Source: Candidatus Odyssella thessalonicensis (lineage in GTDB: Bacteria; Pseudomonadota; Alphaproteobacteria; Bin65). Taken from it: a DNA stretch of 12,333 nucleotides. The notes beneath the pieces were generated by a model. It was not told the origin of the DNA and did no database searches. It was given only the letters and a program-made list of their open reading frames with translations. A program made the translations under genes and the position numbers. The stretch covers positions 1 to 12,333 of the forward strand of contig SBBV01000248.1 of assembly GCA_005240015.1 (NCBI GenBank), written 5' to 3'. This document shows positions 1 through 7,192 of the stretch, one piece after another; position 1 is the stretch's first letter, and the number at the start of each line of letters is the position of its first letter.

Positions 1-29
1 CCCCCAGGGGGCGTCGCCAGGGGGAGGCC

Positions 30-1370
30 ATGCCGAAGGCCAGGAGGCCGGGCACGAGACGGCGGCGCGCGCCGCGGCGCGCCGGCAAGACGTCGTCCCC
101 GATCAGGCCCGCCATCGCGCGCCGCGACTGGGCGCCTGACGCCACCGCCGAAGAGCGCAACGAGCTCATCCTCGCTGCGATCGCCGAGGGCATCTACGAA
201 TGGACGGTTGCGAGCAACGAGCTCTACGTCTCGCCGCGCCTGCGCGAGATGCTCGGTTTCCGCGCCGGCGAGCTCACCTCGGAGAATTGGTATGATCGCG
301 TCCACCCCGAGGACAAGCGGTCATACCGCGCGGCGATGGTCGAATACTTCAAGCGCCATACGCCGCGTTTCGATTGCGAATATCGGGTTCTGGACAAGGC
401 CGGGCGTTACCGCTGGATCAGCGATCGCGCCAGCGCCGTGCGCGACGCGAACGGCCGCGTGACTCGTTTCCTCGGAGCCATCAGCGACATCACCGAGCAG
501 ATCGAGACCAACCGAGCGCTCGAGGATAGCGAACGCCGCTATGCGCTCGTCATGGAAGCGGTGGGCGAGGGCGTCTATGACTGGAACATCGCCGACGGCA
601 CCGTCGCGCACTCGCCGGGCATCTATCGCCAGCTACGGCTGAGCCGGGCGGAACTCGGCGCGTCGGCCATGGACTGGCGCAGTCGCATCCATCCCGAAGA
701 CCTCCCGCGCTTCGACAAGGCGCTCGTCGATCATTTCAAGCGCAAGACCGAGCGTTTCGAGTGCGAGATGCGCTATCGCGCGAGCGACGGGCAATGGCGC
801 TGGGCGCGCCAGCACGGCTTCGCGCTGCGCGACGCGAAAGGCCGCGCGATCCGCGTGGTCGGCGCCACCGGCGACATCACCGATCAGAAGCGCCTCGCCG
901 AGGCACTCGAAAGCGCGCGGCAGCGCCTCAACCTCGCGATCGAGCGGATACCCGACGGCTTCGCTCTGTTCGATACCGACGACCGCCTGCTCGTCGTCAA
1001 CCGCACCTATCAGCGGTATTTCCGTGCGGCGCAGGACCGCGTCGTGGTGGGCGCTCGCTTCGACGACTTCATGCGCGCGGGCTACGAGGCGGGGATGTTT
1101 CCCGGCGCGGGAGACGATTTCGGATCGTGGCTCGCCAAGGTCAAGAAGAACCGCCGCGATCCCGGCGTCACCAGCGAGCAGTGCCTGTGGGGCGAGCAAT
1201 GGCTCCGCCTCAACCACGCCGTGACGGAAGAGGGCGGCGTCGTCTCGGTCTTCAGCGACATCACCGACCTCCGCCGCCGGGAGCGCGAGCTGACCGAGGC
1301 GCTCGAGCGGCAGCGCGCCACGAGCGAGGTCCTCAACGTCATCAGCCGGTCGAAATTCGATATCCAGCCG
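30..1370 (+). pseudogene. Triple-PAS sensory protein, N-terminal fragment, interrupted at about 1370
   Basis: This is the sensory half of a multi-domain signalling protein. After a basic N-terminus (residues 1-25) come three PAS domains at about residues 46-158, 172-286 and 300-414. Each ends in the usual D-I-T-[E/D] signature (SDITEQ, GDITDQ, SDITDL). The first two are PAS_3-like sister copies sharing [R/I]HPED and [Y/H]FKR motifs; the third is PAS_7-like. A helical linker follows (412-440), ending in ATSEVLNVISRSKFDIQP. In relatives I know, that linker leads into a GAF domain starting about VLDTIVE. Here homology stops at residue 447 (base 1370). The frame stays open to 2438, but the further product is Arg-rich and without domains, while real coding continues in another frame. 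The ATG at 30 has GGGGAGG close upstream; the frame is also open to the window edge, so an earlier start is possible. The PAS ligand cannot be told. The PAS assignment is firm; whether the gene is truly broken is less certain. Confidence 0.75.
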
Positions 1371-1371
1371 C

Positions 1372-2310
1372 GCGGCGCTCGAGAAGTTGCGCGCCGAGCG
1401 CTTCGACCTCGTGCTGCTCGACGTGCAGATGCCCGAAATGGACGGCATGGCGGTGCTCGAGGCGATGAAGGCCGACATGTCGCTGCGCGACATTCCGGTG
1501 ATCATGGTTTCGGCCGTCGACGATCTCGAGATCGTGCTCCGCTGCATCAAGCTCGGCGCCGAGGACTACGTGCCGAAGCCGTTCAACGCCGATCTCCTGC
1601 GCGCGCGCCTCGAGGCAGCGCTGGAGAGGAAGCGCCTGCGCGATCAGGAGGCGGCGTTCCTCGCGCAGCTCCAGGCCGAGAAAGGACGCGTCAACGACCT
1701 CCTGCACAGCGTGCTGCCGAAGTCCGTGGTGAGCGAGCTCAAGGCGAGCGGGCGCCTCCTGGCGCGCCGACACGAGGAGGTCGCGGTGCTGTTCTGCGAC
1801 ATCGTCGGCTTCACCGAATATTGCGACCGCAATCCGCCCGAGGCCGTGGTGGGCCAGCTCGAAACGCTGGTCGAGGCCTTCGAGGCCGTCGTCGACCGGC
1901 ATGGCCTCGAGAAGATCAAGACCATCGGCGACGCGTTCATGGCCACGGCCGGATTGATGCGCTACATCGACAACCCGGCGCAGGCGGCCGCCGATTGCGG
2001 CCTCGCGATGGTCGAGGCCGCCGAGGCGCACGGCGCCGGCTGGCAGGTGCGCATCGGCATCCATCAGGGCCCGGTCGTGGCCGGCGTGCTCGGCAAAAGG
2101 AGCTTCGTCTTCGATCTCTGGGGCGACACCGTGAACGTCGCCGCGCGGGTCGCCGCCGAGGCCGAGCCCGGCACGGTGCTCCTCACCGGCGCGCTCTGGC
2201 CGTTCCTGAGTGCCGCGTGCCAGGGCCGCGCGCTCGGCGCGGCCGAGCTCAAGGGCAAGGGCAAGGGCAAGACCGACCTCGTGCGCTATCTGGGGCGCAA
2301 GCCTGCATGA
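1372..2310 (+). pseudogene. Partial receiver domain plus class III adenylate cyclase, lacking its N-terminus
   Basis: The product would turn ATP into cyclic AMP under control of a response-regulator receiver domain. In this frame the protein begins in mid-domain at RAALEKLRAERFDLVLLD. Numbering from the TTG at 1387, the phospho-acceptor is Asp12 (LLDVQMPEMDG), the switch serine is in MVSA (41-43) and the conserved Lys is in PKPF (about 64). Strand 1, with the acidic pair that binds Mg2+, and helix 1 are absent. A coiled linker (75-120, LLHSVLPKSVVSEL) leads to the cyclase. Its metal-binding Asp138 (FCDIVGFT) and Asp182 (TIGDAF), adenine-selecting Lys178 and Asp243 (FDLWGD), and transition-state Asn250 and Arg254 (TVNVAAR) are all visible, so the catalytic domain looks complete and ATP-specific. 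There is no convincing start signal. TTG 1387 and the ATGs at 1429 and 1438 are possible, the last two giving a cyclase with even less receiver. It is out of frame with the PAS part upstream. It could still be expressed as a shortened cyclase. Confidence 0.75.
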
Positions 2311-2403
2311 TCGGCCCGCATCGCGGGCATGCGTATTCGCCGAAACGGAACACCGCGTGCCAGTACTCGTTTCCAGGCTTTCGCGTCGAAAGCGGGGGTG
2401 TCT
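2311..2403 (+). other. Intergenic stretch with two perfect hairpins before the glycosyltransferase
   Basis: Two perfect short hairpins lie between the cyclase stop and the likely glycosyltransferase start: GCCCGC (2314-2319)/GCGGGC (2323-2328) with a 3-base loop, and GCTTTCG (2377-2383)/CGAAAGC (2387-2393) with a 3-base loop. Neither has a run of T after it, so neither is a classical terminator. An ATG at 2329 begins right after the first hairpin and is in frame with the glycosyltransferase, but the residues it would add (start MRIRRNGTPRAS) look non-coding. Confidence 0.4.
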
Positions 2404-3726
2404 GTGGGCGCCGGAAAGGTATATCAACCGCCGCGTGATGACCGTCTCGTCTCGGTCGGCGTCACCGTCGATCTCGAACTGTCGGAGGCCGCGGGCGGGC
2501 ATGTGAAATGCTGGCAGCGCCTCGCCGAGGCGGCCGCGGACGCAGAGTGCGGCATCGACCTCACGGTCTATTTTCTCGGGGCCGAGCGGCGGACGATGGC
2601 GCTCGGCGAAAACGTGCGCTATCGGCTCGTTCCGGCGTGGCGCGGCACGCGCGCGCTCGGGTTGTCCGGCGTGCCGGCGCATACCGATCTCGCGCGCTGC
2701 AACCCAGCGGCGCTGGCGATGCTTGCGATCCACGACGTGCTGCACGCGACCGGACCGTTCGCGCTGTCGGGCACAGCGCTGCGCACGGCGGCGCGCGAGC
2801 GCAAGCCCTTCGCGTGCTCGGTGCACACCGACAATCCCGCGTTCACACGGCACTACATGCCGAACGTACTGAGCGCGCTGTTCGGCGACTCGGCCACGCT
2901 TCACTCGCTGATGCGCTGGCTGCGCCTGCCCGAGCTGGGCGCACGGCGCATGGCGCGGCGTGTCGAGCGCGGGCTCGCCGTTGCGCACCATCTCTTCCAC
3001 GGCAACTGCGATCAGCGTCGGAGTTTCGAGCGCGCATATCCCGAAACCCCGTGCTCGCGCCTCCGCCGGGGGATCGATCACCGCCGCTTCCATCCCGGCC
3101 TGCGCGATCGGGCCCGGCTCGCCGCCCGCTTCGGGATTCCGCCGTCGCGCCCGGTCCTGGCGTTCGCAGGCCGCATCGACGGCTCCAAGAACGTCGATCT
3201 CGTCGCGGCGATTTCAGAGCGGCTCCGGTCGTGGGAGGTCGAGCACAGCCTGCTGATGCTTGGCGAGGGCACACTGCGAGCCCCGCTCCAACGCGCACTG
3301 GGCGCGCATGCGCGGTTGCCGGGCGGCGTGCCGCAGCCGGACCTCGCGTGGATGCTGGCGAGCGCCGATGCCTTCGTATTTCCGTCGGAGACCGACACCG
3401 TCGGCAATGTCGCGCTCGAAGCCAAGGCGTGCGGCCTGCCGCTATTCGTGATGGCGGGCACGGCACCGGCCGAGGCCGTGCGCTATATCGGCGAGGACGG
3501 CATCGTCATCGCCGGCCACGATCCCTCGGTGTGGGCCCGCACGCTCGCGCCGATCCTCACGGACCCGGTGCGCCTAGGGCGCCACCGCGGCTCGGCCCGG
3601 CGCGCCGGAGCGCTATTGCCGAGCTGGCGCGAAGTGCTGGAGGAGGACTTGGTCCCGGTGTGGCTGAGACTCGCGGGCCGCGCCGCGAAGCCCATGGAGC
3701 GGGCGCCGGCGCAGGCCGCCGAGTAG
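2404..3726 (+). CDS. GT4-family glycosyltransferase (MgtA-like)
   Basis: A retaining GT-B glycosyltransferase that would move a sugar from a nucleotide-sugar donor, in the cytoplasm or at the inner membrane face. Acceptor and sugar are unknown; the closest families I recognise include GDP-mannose-dependent mannosyltransferases. Visible motifs (numbered from GTG 2404) are an N-terminal strand and Gly-rich loop (VDLELSEAAGGHVKCW, about 22-37), SVHTDNP (139-145), RRGID (221-225), the donor-domain entry LAFAGRIDGSKN (252-263) and SETDTVGNVALEAKACG (328-344). In the last, the usual E-x7-E pair is Asp331-x7-Glu339. There is no signal peptide or clear membrane segment. I chose GTG 2404 because GGGGG at 2394-2398 is well spaced and the family begins close to the VDLEL strand. 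GTG 2398 and ATG 2329 (465 aa) are alternatives; the latter adds odd sequence over two hairpins. No other sugar genes are near. The family call is firm, the substrate unknown. Confidence 0.85.
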   Translation: MGAGKVYQPPRDDRLVSVGVTVDLELSEAAGGHVKCWQRLAEAAADAECGIDLTVYFLGAERRTMALGENVRYRLVPAWRGTRALGLSGVPAHTDLARCNPAALAMLAIHDVLHATGPFALSGTALRTAARERKPFACSVHTDNPAFTRHYMPNVLSALFGDSATLHSLMRWLRLPELGARRMARRVERGLAVAHHLFHGNCDQRRSFERAYPETPCSRLRRGIDHRRFHPGLRDRARLAARFGIPPSRPVLAFAGRIDGSKNVDLVAAISERLRSWEVEHSLLMLGEGTLRAPLQRALGAHARLPGGVPQPDLAWMLASADAFVFPSETDTVGNVALEAKACGLPLFVMAGTAPAEAVRYIGEDGIVIAGHDPSVWARTLAPILTDPVRLGRHRGSARRAGALLPSWREVLEEDLVPVWLRLAGRAAKPMERAPAQAAE

Positions 3727-3930
3727 GCTAGGCTGCGGCATCCGTGCGCGCCCAAACGCTTGATTCGGCGCGGCAAAGCCTCTAAATCGAGCGCCATCAA
3801 CGTAACCCCATAGACGCGGAACACGGCCCCGCGAGCGAAAAGAAGCGGTGGCCGATCCGGTGTCGGCGAGCCTCCAGGCGGAGGTTTGGCGATGCAGTCT
3901 CCGCGTCAGGATCAACCGGAGAGAAAGACG
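3727..3930 (+). promoter_or_regulatory. rpsB upstream region and structured leader
   Basis: This 204-base gap should hold the rpsB promoter and leader. The only promoter-like pair I see is weak: TTGATT at 3760-3765 and TCTAAA at 3781-3786, 15 bases apart. Close to the gene the sequence can fold three times: GCCGA (3851-3855)/TCGGC (3863-3867); GAGCCTCC (3868-3875)/GGAGGTTT (3880-3887) with two G-U pairs and loop AGGC; and TCTCCG (3898-3903)/CGGAGA (3917-3922). The last covers the Shine-Dalgarno GGAGAG at 3918-3923. CTCCGC (3899-3904) could instead pair with GCGGAG (3878-3883), excluding both of the other two. Known biology: E. coli S2 represses its own rpsB-tsf mRNA. Inference: this leader may do a similar job. 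Confidence 0.4.
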
Positions 3931-4728
3931 ATGGCGCTGCCCGCCTTCAACATGCGCCAGCTTTTGGAAGCTGGCGTTCATTTCGGACACCATACCCGCC
4001 GTTGGAACCCGCGCATGGCGCCGTACATCTACGGCGTCCGCAACAACGTGCACATCATCGACCTGCAGCAGACCGTGCCCATGTTGGGGCGCGCGCTCCA
4101 GGCGCTGCGCGACACGGCCGCCAAGGGCGGCCGCATCCTGTTCGTCGCCACCAAACGCCAGGCGAGCCCGCTCATCGCCAAGACGCGCGACCGCTGCGGC
4201 CAGTTCTTCGTCAACCACCGCTGGCTCGGCGGCATGCTCACCAACTGGGCGACGATCAAGAACTCGATCCAGCGCCTGAAGGAGCTCGAGGCCAAGCTCG
4301 CCGACGAGAAGGCGGTGGCCGGCTTCACCAAGAAGGAGCTGCTCGATCTCCAGCGCCAGCGCGACAAGCTCGAGCGTGCGCTGGGCGGCATCAAGGAGAT
4401 GAGCGACCGGCCCGACCTCATCGTCGTGATCGACACCAACAAGGAATCGATCGCCATCGACGAGGCCAAGACGCTCGGCATCCCGGTGGTCGCGATCCTC
4501 GACAGCAATTGCGATCCCGAGGGCATCACCTATCCGGTGCCCGGCAACGACGACGCCTTGCGCGCGATCGAGCTCTATCTCGATCTCTTCTGGGGCGCGG
4601 TGCTCGACGGCATCGCCGAGGAGGCGGCCAAGGCCGGCATCGACATGGGCGCGGCCGAGACCGCGCCGAGCGAGCCGGTCATCGAAGCCGAGAAGTCCGG
4701 CTCGGAGCCGTCGCAGCCTGGCGCCTGA
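3931..4728 (+). CDS. rpsB: 30S ribosomal protein S2
   Basis: A core protein of the small ribosomal subunit, placed on the back near protein S1 and needed for initiation on most mRNAs. The 265-residue product shows the S2 family throughout: [20 protein letters not shown] (8-27), [16 protein letters not shown] (41-49), [10 protein letters not shown] (69-78), [12 protein letters not shown] (95-106), [10 protein letters not shown] and the [26 protein letters not shown] segment. The tail from about residue 235 is Ala/Glu/Ser-rich, common in alphaproteobacteria. ATG 3931 is chosen because Shine-Dalgarno GGAGAG (3918-3923) sits 7 bases before it and [10 protein letters not shown] matches the family start; the in-frame ATG at 3892 would add 13 residues that are not conserved. 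tsf follows after 50 bases, the classical rpsB-tsf pair. Confidence 0.98.
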   Translation: MALPAFNMRQLLEAGVHFGHHTRRWNPRMAPYIYGVRNNVHIIDLQQTVPMLGRALQALRDTAAKGGRILFVATKRQASPLIAKTRDRCGQFFVNHRWLGGMLTNWATIKNSIQRLKELEAKLADEKAVAGFTKKELLDLQRQRDKLERALGGIKEMSDRPDLIVVIDTNKESIAIDEAKTLGIPVVAILDSNCDPEGITYPVPGNDDALRAIELYLDLFWGAVLDGIAEEAAKAGIDMGAAETAPSEPVIEAEKSGSEPSQPGA

Positions 4729-4778
4729 GAGGCCGGCGCCCGGTCTCGTTCGTTTCATTCCCCCCGAGAGGATTAGCC

Positions 4779-5714
4779 ATGGCGGAAATCTCTGCCTCCC
4801 TGGTCAAGGAGCTGCGCGAGCGCACCGGCGCCGGCATGATGGACTGCAAGAAGGCGCTCGCCGAAGTCGGCGCCGATCTCGACCAGGCCGCGGACTGGCT
4901 GCGCAAGAAGGGCCTCGCCGCGGCGGCCAAGAAGGCCGGACGCATTGCGGCCGAGGGCCTCATCGGCGTCGCCACCGAGGGCGGCGTCGGCGTCGTCATC
5001 GAGGTCAACACCGAGACCGACTTCGTCGCGCGCAACGAGCAGTTCCAGAATTTCGTCGCCAAGGCGGCGAAAGAGGCTCTCGCCGTCGGCGGCGACGCCG
5101 AGCGGCTGAAGGTCCGGCCGTTCCCCGGTTCGAGCCGCACCGTCGGAGAAGAGCTCACCCATCTCGTCGCCACGATCGGCGAGAACATGTCGGTCCGGCG
5201 GGCGCAGATGGTGTCGGCGTCCCCGGGCGTCGTCGCGAGCTACATCCACAATCAGGTCGCGCCGGGCCTCGGCAAGATCGGTGTGCTGGTGGCCCTCGAG
5301 GGCGGCGGCGATCACGCCAAGTCCGCGGCGCTGGGGCGCCAATTGGCGATGCATGTCGCCGCCGCGAATCCGCGCGCGATCCGCATCAAGGAGCTCGACC
5401 CGAAGCTCGTGGACAGCGAGCGCAAGATTCTGACCGAGCAGGCGGGCGGATCGGGCAAGCCGGCCGAGATCATCGCCAAGATGGTCGAGGGCCGCTTGCG
5501 CAAGTTCTACGAGGAGGTCGTGCTGCTCGAGCAGGTCTACGTCATCGACCCCGAGAAGAAGGTCGGCAAGGTGATCGAGGCGGCGGCCAAGGAGGTGGGC
5601 GCGCCGGTCGAGGTCGCCGCCTTCGCGCGCTATCAGCTCGGCGAGGGGATCGAGAAGCGGCAGGACGACTTCGCCGCCGAGGTCGCCGCCGCGGCCGGCG
5701 CGCCCAAGGCGTAA
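4779..5714 (+). CDS. tsf: Translation elongation factor Ts
   Basis: EF-Ts is the guanine nucleotide exchange factor for EF-Tu: it releases GDP so that EF-Tu can bind GTP and aminoacyl-tRNA again. The 311-residue product has the N-terminal UBA-like domain (1-45, with [16 protein letters not shown]) and the EF-Tu-contacting TDFVARN motif at 80-86. Two core subdomains follow, with [27 protein letters not shown] and a C-terminal [16 protein letters not shown] stretch; the length is normal. The Shine-Dalgarno GAGAGGA (4766-4772) is 6 bases before ATG 4779. Upstream TCTCG (4744-4748) could pair with CGAGA (4765-4769) and partly cover it, which may be chance in GC-rich DNA. It probably shares a transcript with rpsB. 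Confidence 0.98.
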   Translation: MAEISASLVKELRERTGAGMMDCKKALAEVGADLDQAADWLRKKGLAAAAKKAGRIAAEGLIGVATEGGVGVVIEVNTETDFVARNEQFQNFVAKAAKEALAVGGDAERLKVRPFPGSSRTVGEELTHLVATIGENMSVRRAQMVSASPGVVASYIHNQVAPGLGKIGVLVALEGGGDHAKSAALGRQLAMHVAAANPRAIRIKELDPKLVDSERKILTEQAGGSGKPAEIIAKMVEGRLRKFYEEVVLLEQVYVIDPEKKVGKVIEAAAKEVGAPVEVAAFARYQLGEGIEKRQDDFAAEVAAAAGAPKA

Positions 5715-5726
5715 GCGAACGCCGCC

Positions 5727-5767
5727 CGCAGCCGCTGGCGGCTGCGACCGCTCCCACTTGGGAGCGG
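5727..5767 (+). repeat. Two adjacent perfect hairpins (REP/BIME-like or tsf terminator)
   Basis: Starting 12 bases after the tsf stop are two back-to-back perfect stem-loops: CGCAGCCG (5727-5734)/CGGCTGCG (5739-5746) with loop CTGG, and after a single A, CCGCTCCC (5748-5755)/GGGAGCGG (5760-5767) with loop ACTT. Each stem is 8 bp and almost all G-C. No T-run follows, so intrinsic termination would be poor. The paired arrangement and the sequence style resemble REP/BIME units in other proteobacteria. They could also protect the 3' end of the rpsB-tsf mRNA. That this is a dispersed repeat cannot be shown from one copy. Confidence 0.5.
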
Positions 5768-5814
5768 CCTTGACGGCCCGGGGGCGCGCGGCGCCAAATG
5801 GGTCCGACGCGCGC

Positions 5815-5881
5815 AAAAAGGGGGTGAGACCCCGGCTTGCGCGCCGGGTAGAGCAGGAGAAAAGGGGTCTGACCCCTTTTT
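5815..5881 (+). repeat. 67-base element with near-perfect terminal inverted repeats (MITE/REP-like)
   Basis: The left end reads AAAAAGGGGGTGAGACCCC (5815-5833). The reverse complement of the right end (5864-5881) is AAAAAGGGGTCAGACCCC, differing by one extra base and one substitution. Between the ends is a perfect hairpin CCCGGC (5831-5836)/GCCGGG (5843-5848) with a 6-base loop. Both ends are also hairpins in themselves (GGGGT GAG ACCCC at 5821-5833, and the palindrome at 5860-5881). No open reading frame lies within. Such small, palindromic, non-coding units between core genes are typical of REP or MITE elements moved by a transposase elsewhere. I see no clear target-site duplication. Confidence 0.5.
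5860..5881 (+). terminator. Candidate rho-independent terminator or attenuator 19 bases before pyrH
   Basis: AAAAGGGG (5860-5867) pairs with CCCCTTTT (5873-5880) around loop TCTGA, and the T-run goes on to 5881. This is the form of an intrinsic terminator, and the A-run on the left makes it work in both directions. It could end the rpsB-tsf transcript. Only 19 bases separate it from the pyrH ATG, leaving no room for a promoter behind it. Either pyrH depends on readthrough, or the hairpin is a repeat end that terminates weakly. Confidence 0.45.
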
Positions 5882-5900
5882 ACGTAGGCCAATCAGGACC

Positions 5901-6629
5901 ATGAGCGCGAAACTGAAATATCGCCGGGTGCTGCTGAAAGTGTCCGGCGAGGCGCTCATGGGCGAGCGCGAATACGGCCTCGACCGCGCGGTCCTCGACC
6001 GCATCGCCGCCGAGATCAAGTCGGTGCACGAGCTCGGCGCCGAGGTCTGCGTCGTGGTCGGCGGCGGCAACATCTTCCGCGGCATCCAGTCGGCCACCCA
6101 GGGCATCGACCGCGCCACCGGCGACTATATCGGCATGCTGGCGACGGTGATGAACTCGCTGGCACTCCAAGGCGCCCTGGAGCGCTTGGGCCTCGTCACG
6201 CGCGTGCAGTCGGCGATCCCGATGTCGTCGGTGTGCGAGCCCTATATCCGCCGGCGCGCCGTGCGCCACCTCGAGAAGGGCCGCATCGTCATCTTCGCGG
6301 CGGGCACCGGCAATCCCTTCTTCACCACCGACACGGCGGCGGCGCTGCGCGCCTCGGAGATGAACTGTGACGCGCTGCTGAAGGGCACCAAGGTCGACGG
6401 CGTCTTCAGCGCCGATCCCAGGAAGGACAAGAGCGCCAAGCGCTACGACAAGCTCACCTTCCACGACGTGCTGGCCAAGGATCTCAAGGTCATGGACGCC
6501 TCGGCCGTCTCGCTGGCACGCGAGAATCGCATTCCGATCTTGGTGTTTTCGATACAAAATCCCGGCAGCATCGCCGCGGTGCTGCAAGGGCGCGGAAGCT
6601 TCACGGTCATCACTGACGAGGCACGCTGA
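5901..6629 (+). CDS. pyrH: UMP kinase
   Basis: Bacterial UMP kinase phosphorylates UMP to UDP with ATP, the step that feeds all pyrimidine nucleotides and UDP-sugars; it acts as a hexamer in the cytoplasm and is usually activated by GTP and inhibited by UTP. The 242-residue product belongs to the amino-acid-kinase fold. It shows the Lys/Gly phosphate loop [13 protein letters not shown] (9-21), [11 protein letters not shown] (51-61), the UMP-binding region [16 protein letters not shown] (75-90), [19 protein letters not shown] (133-151) and the nucleotide-contact segment [14 protein letters not shown] (160-173). Length is normal. The ATG at 5901 gives the typical family start, but its Shine-Dalgarno (AGGA, 5895-5898) is only 2 bases away, so initiation may be weak. 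The stop codon overlaps the frr ATG by one base (TGATG), indicating translational coupling. Confidence 0.97.
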   Translation: MSAKLKYRRVLLKVSGEALMGEREYGLDRAVLDRIAAEIKSVHELGAEVCVVVGGGNIFRGIQSATQGIDRATGDYIGMLATVMNSLALQGALERLGLVTRVQSAIPMSSVCEPYIRRRAVRHLEKGRIVIFAAGTGNPFFTTDTAAALRASEMNCDALLKGTKVDGVFSADPRKDKSAKRYDKLTFHDVLAKDLKVMDASAVSLARENRIPILVFSIQNPGSIAAVLQGRGSFTVITDEAR

Positions 6630-7186
6630 TGGACCCCAAGCTGAAACAGGATCTCGAGCGGCGCATGGATGGAGCGCTCGAAACCTTCAGGAAGGAGCTC
6701 GCGGGGCTGAGGACCGGCCGCGCCTCGACGAGCCTCCTAGAGCCGATCACGGTCAACGCCTACGGGCAGACCATGCACTTGAACCAGCTCGCCACCGTCT
6801 CGGTGCCCGAGCCGCGGCTGCTCACCGTTCAGGTGTGGGACCGCAGCATGACCACCGCGGTCGAGAAGGCGATCCGCGACGCCAATCTCGGCGTCAACCC
6901 GCAGGCCGAGGGCCAGGTGATCCGCGTGCGCCTGCCCGAGCTCACCGAGGAGCGGCGAAAGGAGCTGGTCAAGGTGGCGCACAAATACGCCGAGCAGGCC
7001 AAGGTGGCGGTGCGCAACGTGCGCCGCGACGGCATGGAGGCGCTCAAGAAGCTCGAGAAGGACCATAAGATCTCGCAGGACGACCACAAGCGCGGCTCCG
7101 ACGAGATCCAGAAGGCGACCGACGGCCACATCAAGAAGATCGACGAATCCCTGGCCGCCAAGGAAAAGGAAATCATGCAGTTCTGA
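6629..7186 (+). CDS. frr: Ribosome recycling factor
   Basis: RRF works with EF-G to split the 70S ribosome after termination so that subunits can be used again. The 185-residue product has the standard length and the L-shaped two-domain plan: a helix with [11 protein letters not shown] (23-33), a beta/alpha head domain with [22 protein letters not shown] (42-63) and [21 protein letters not shown] (98-110), then the long basic helices with [16 protein letters not shown] (119-134), HKISQDD and EIQKATD. The ATG at 6629 overlaps the pyrH TGA by one base, and a GAGG at 6618-6621 is 7 bases upstream. pyrH-frr is a very widely conserved pair. uppS begins within 6 bases downstream. Confidence 0.98.
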   Translation: MDPKLKQDLERRMDGALETFRKELAGLRTGRASTSLLEPITVNAYGQTMHLNQLATVSVPEPRLLTVQVWDRSMTTAVEKAIRDANLGVNPQAEGQVIRVRLPELTEERRKELVKVAHKYAEQAKVAVRNVRRDGMEALKKLEKDHKISQDDHKRGSDEIQKATDGHIKKIDESLAAKEKEIMQF

Positions 7187-7192
7187 CGCGTG

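Noticed and set aside
1371..2438. Continuation of the PAS reading frame to give an 802-residue protein
   Set aside because: After 1370 the product is Arg-rich and shows no domain, while receiver and cyclase motifs are perfect in another frame over the same bases.
3815..3833. CGCGG/CCGCG hairpin upstream of rpsB as a terminator of the glycosyltransferase gene
   Set aside because: The stem is only 5 bp with a 9-base loop and no T-run follows on the + strand.
3892..3930. Earlier ATG (3892) as the rpsB start
   Set aside because: It lacks a well-placed ribosome binding site and adds residues outside the S2 family; ATG 3931 has GGAGAG at 7 bases.
4002..4778. Apparent fusion of sequence before tsf into a 570-residue protein
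   Set aside because: The added part lies out of frame within rpsB. The tsf start at 4779 has a good ribosome binding site and the family N-terminus.
5542..5892. Antisense frame covering the repeat element (start [11 protein letters not shown])
   Set aside because: Its first part is only the translation of the palindromic element and the rest is a shadow of tsf; no protein family is visible.
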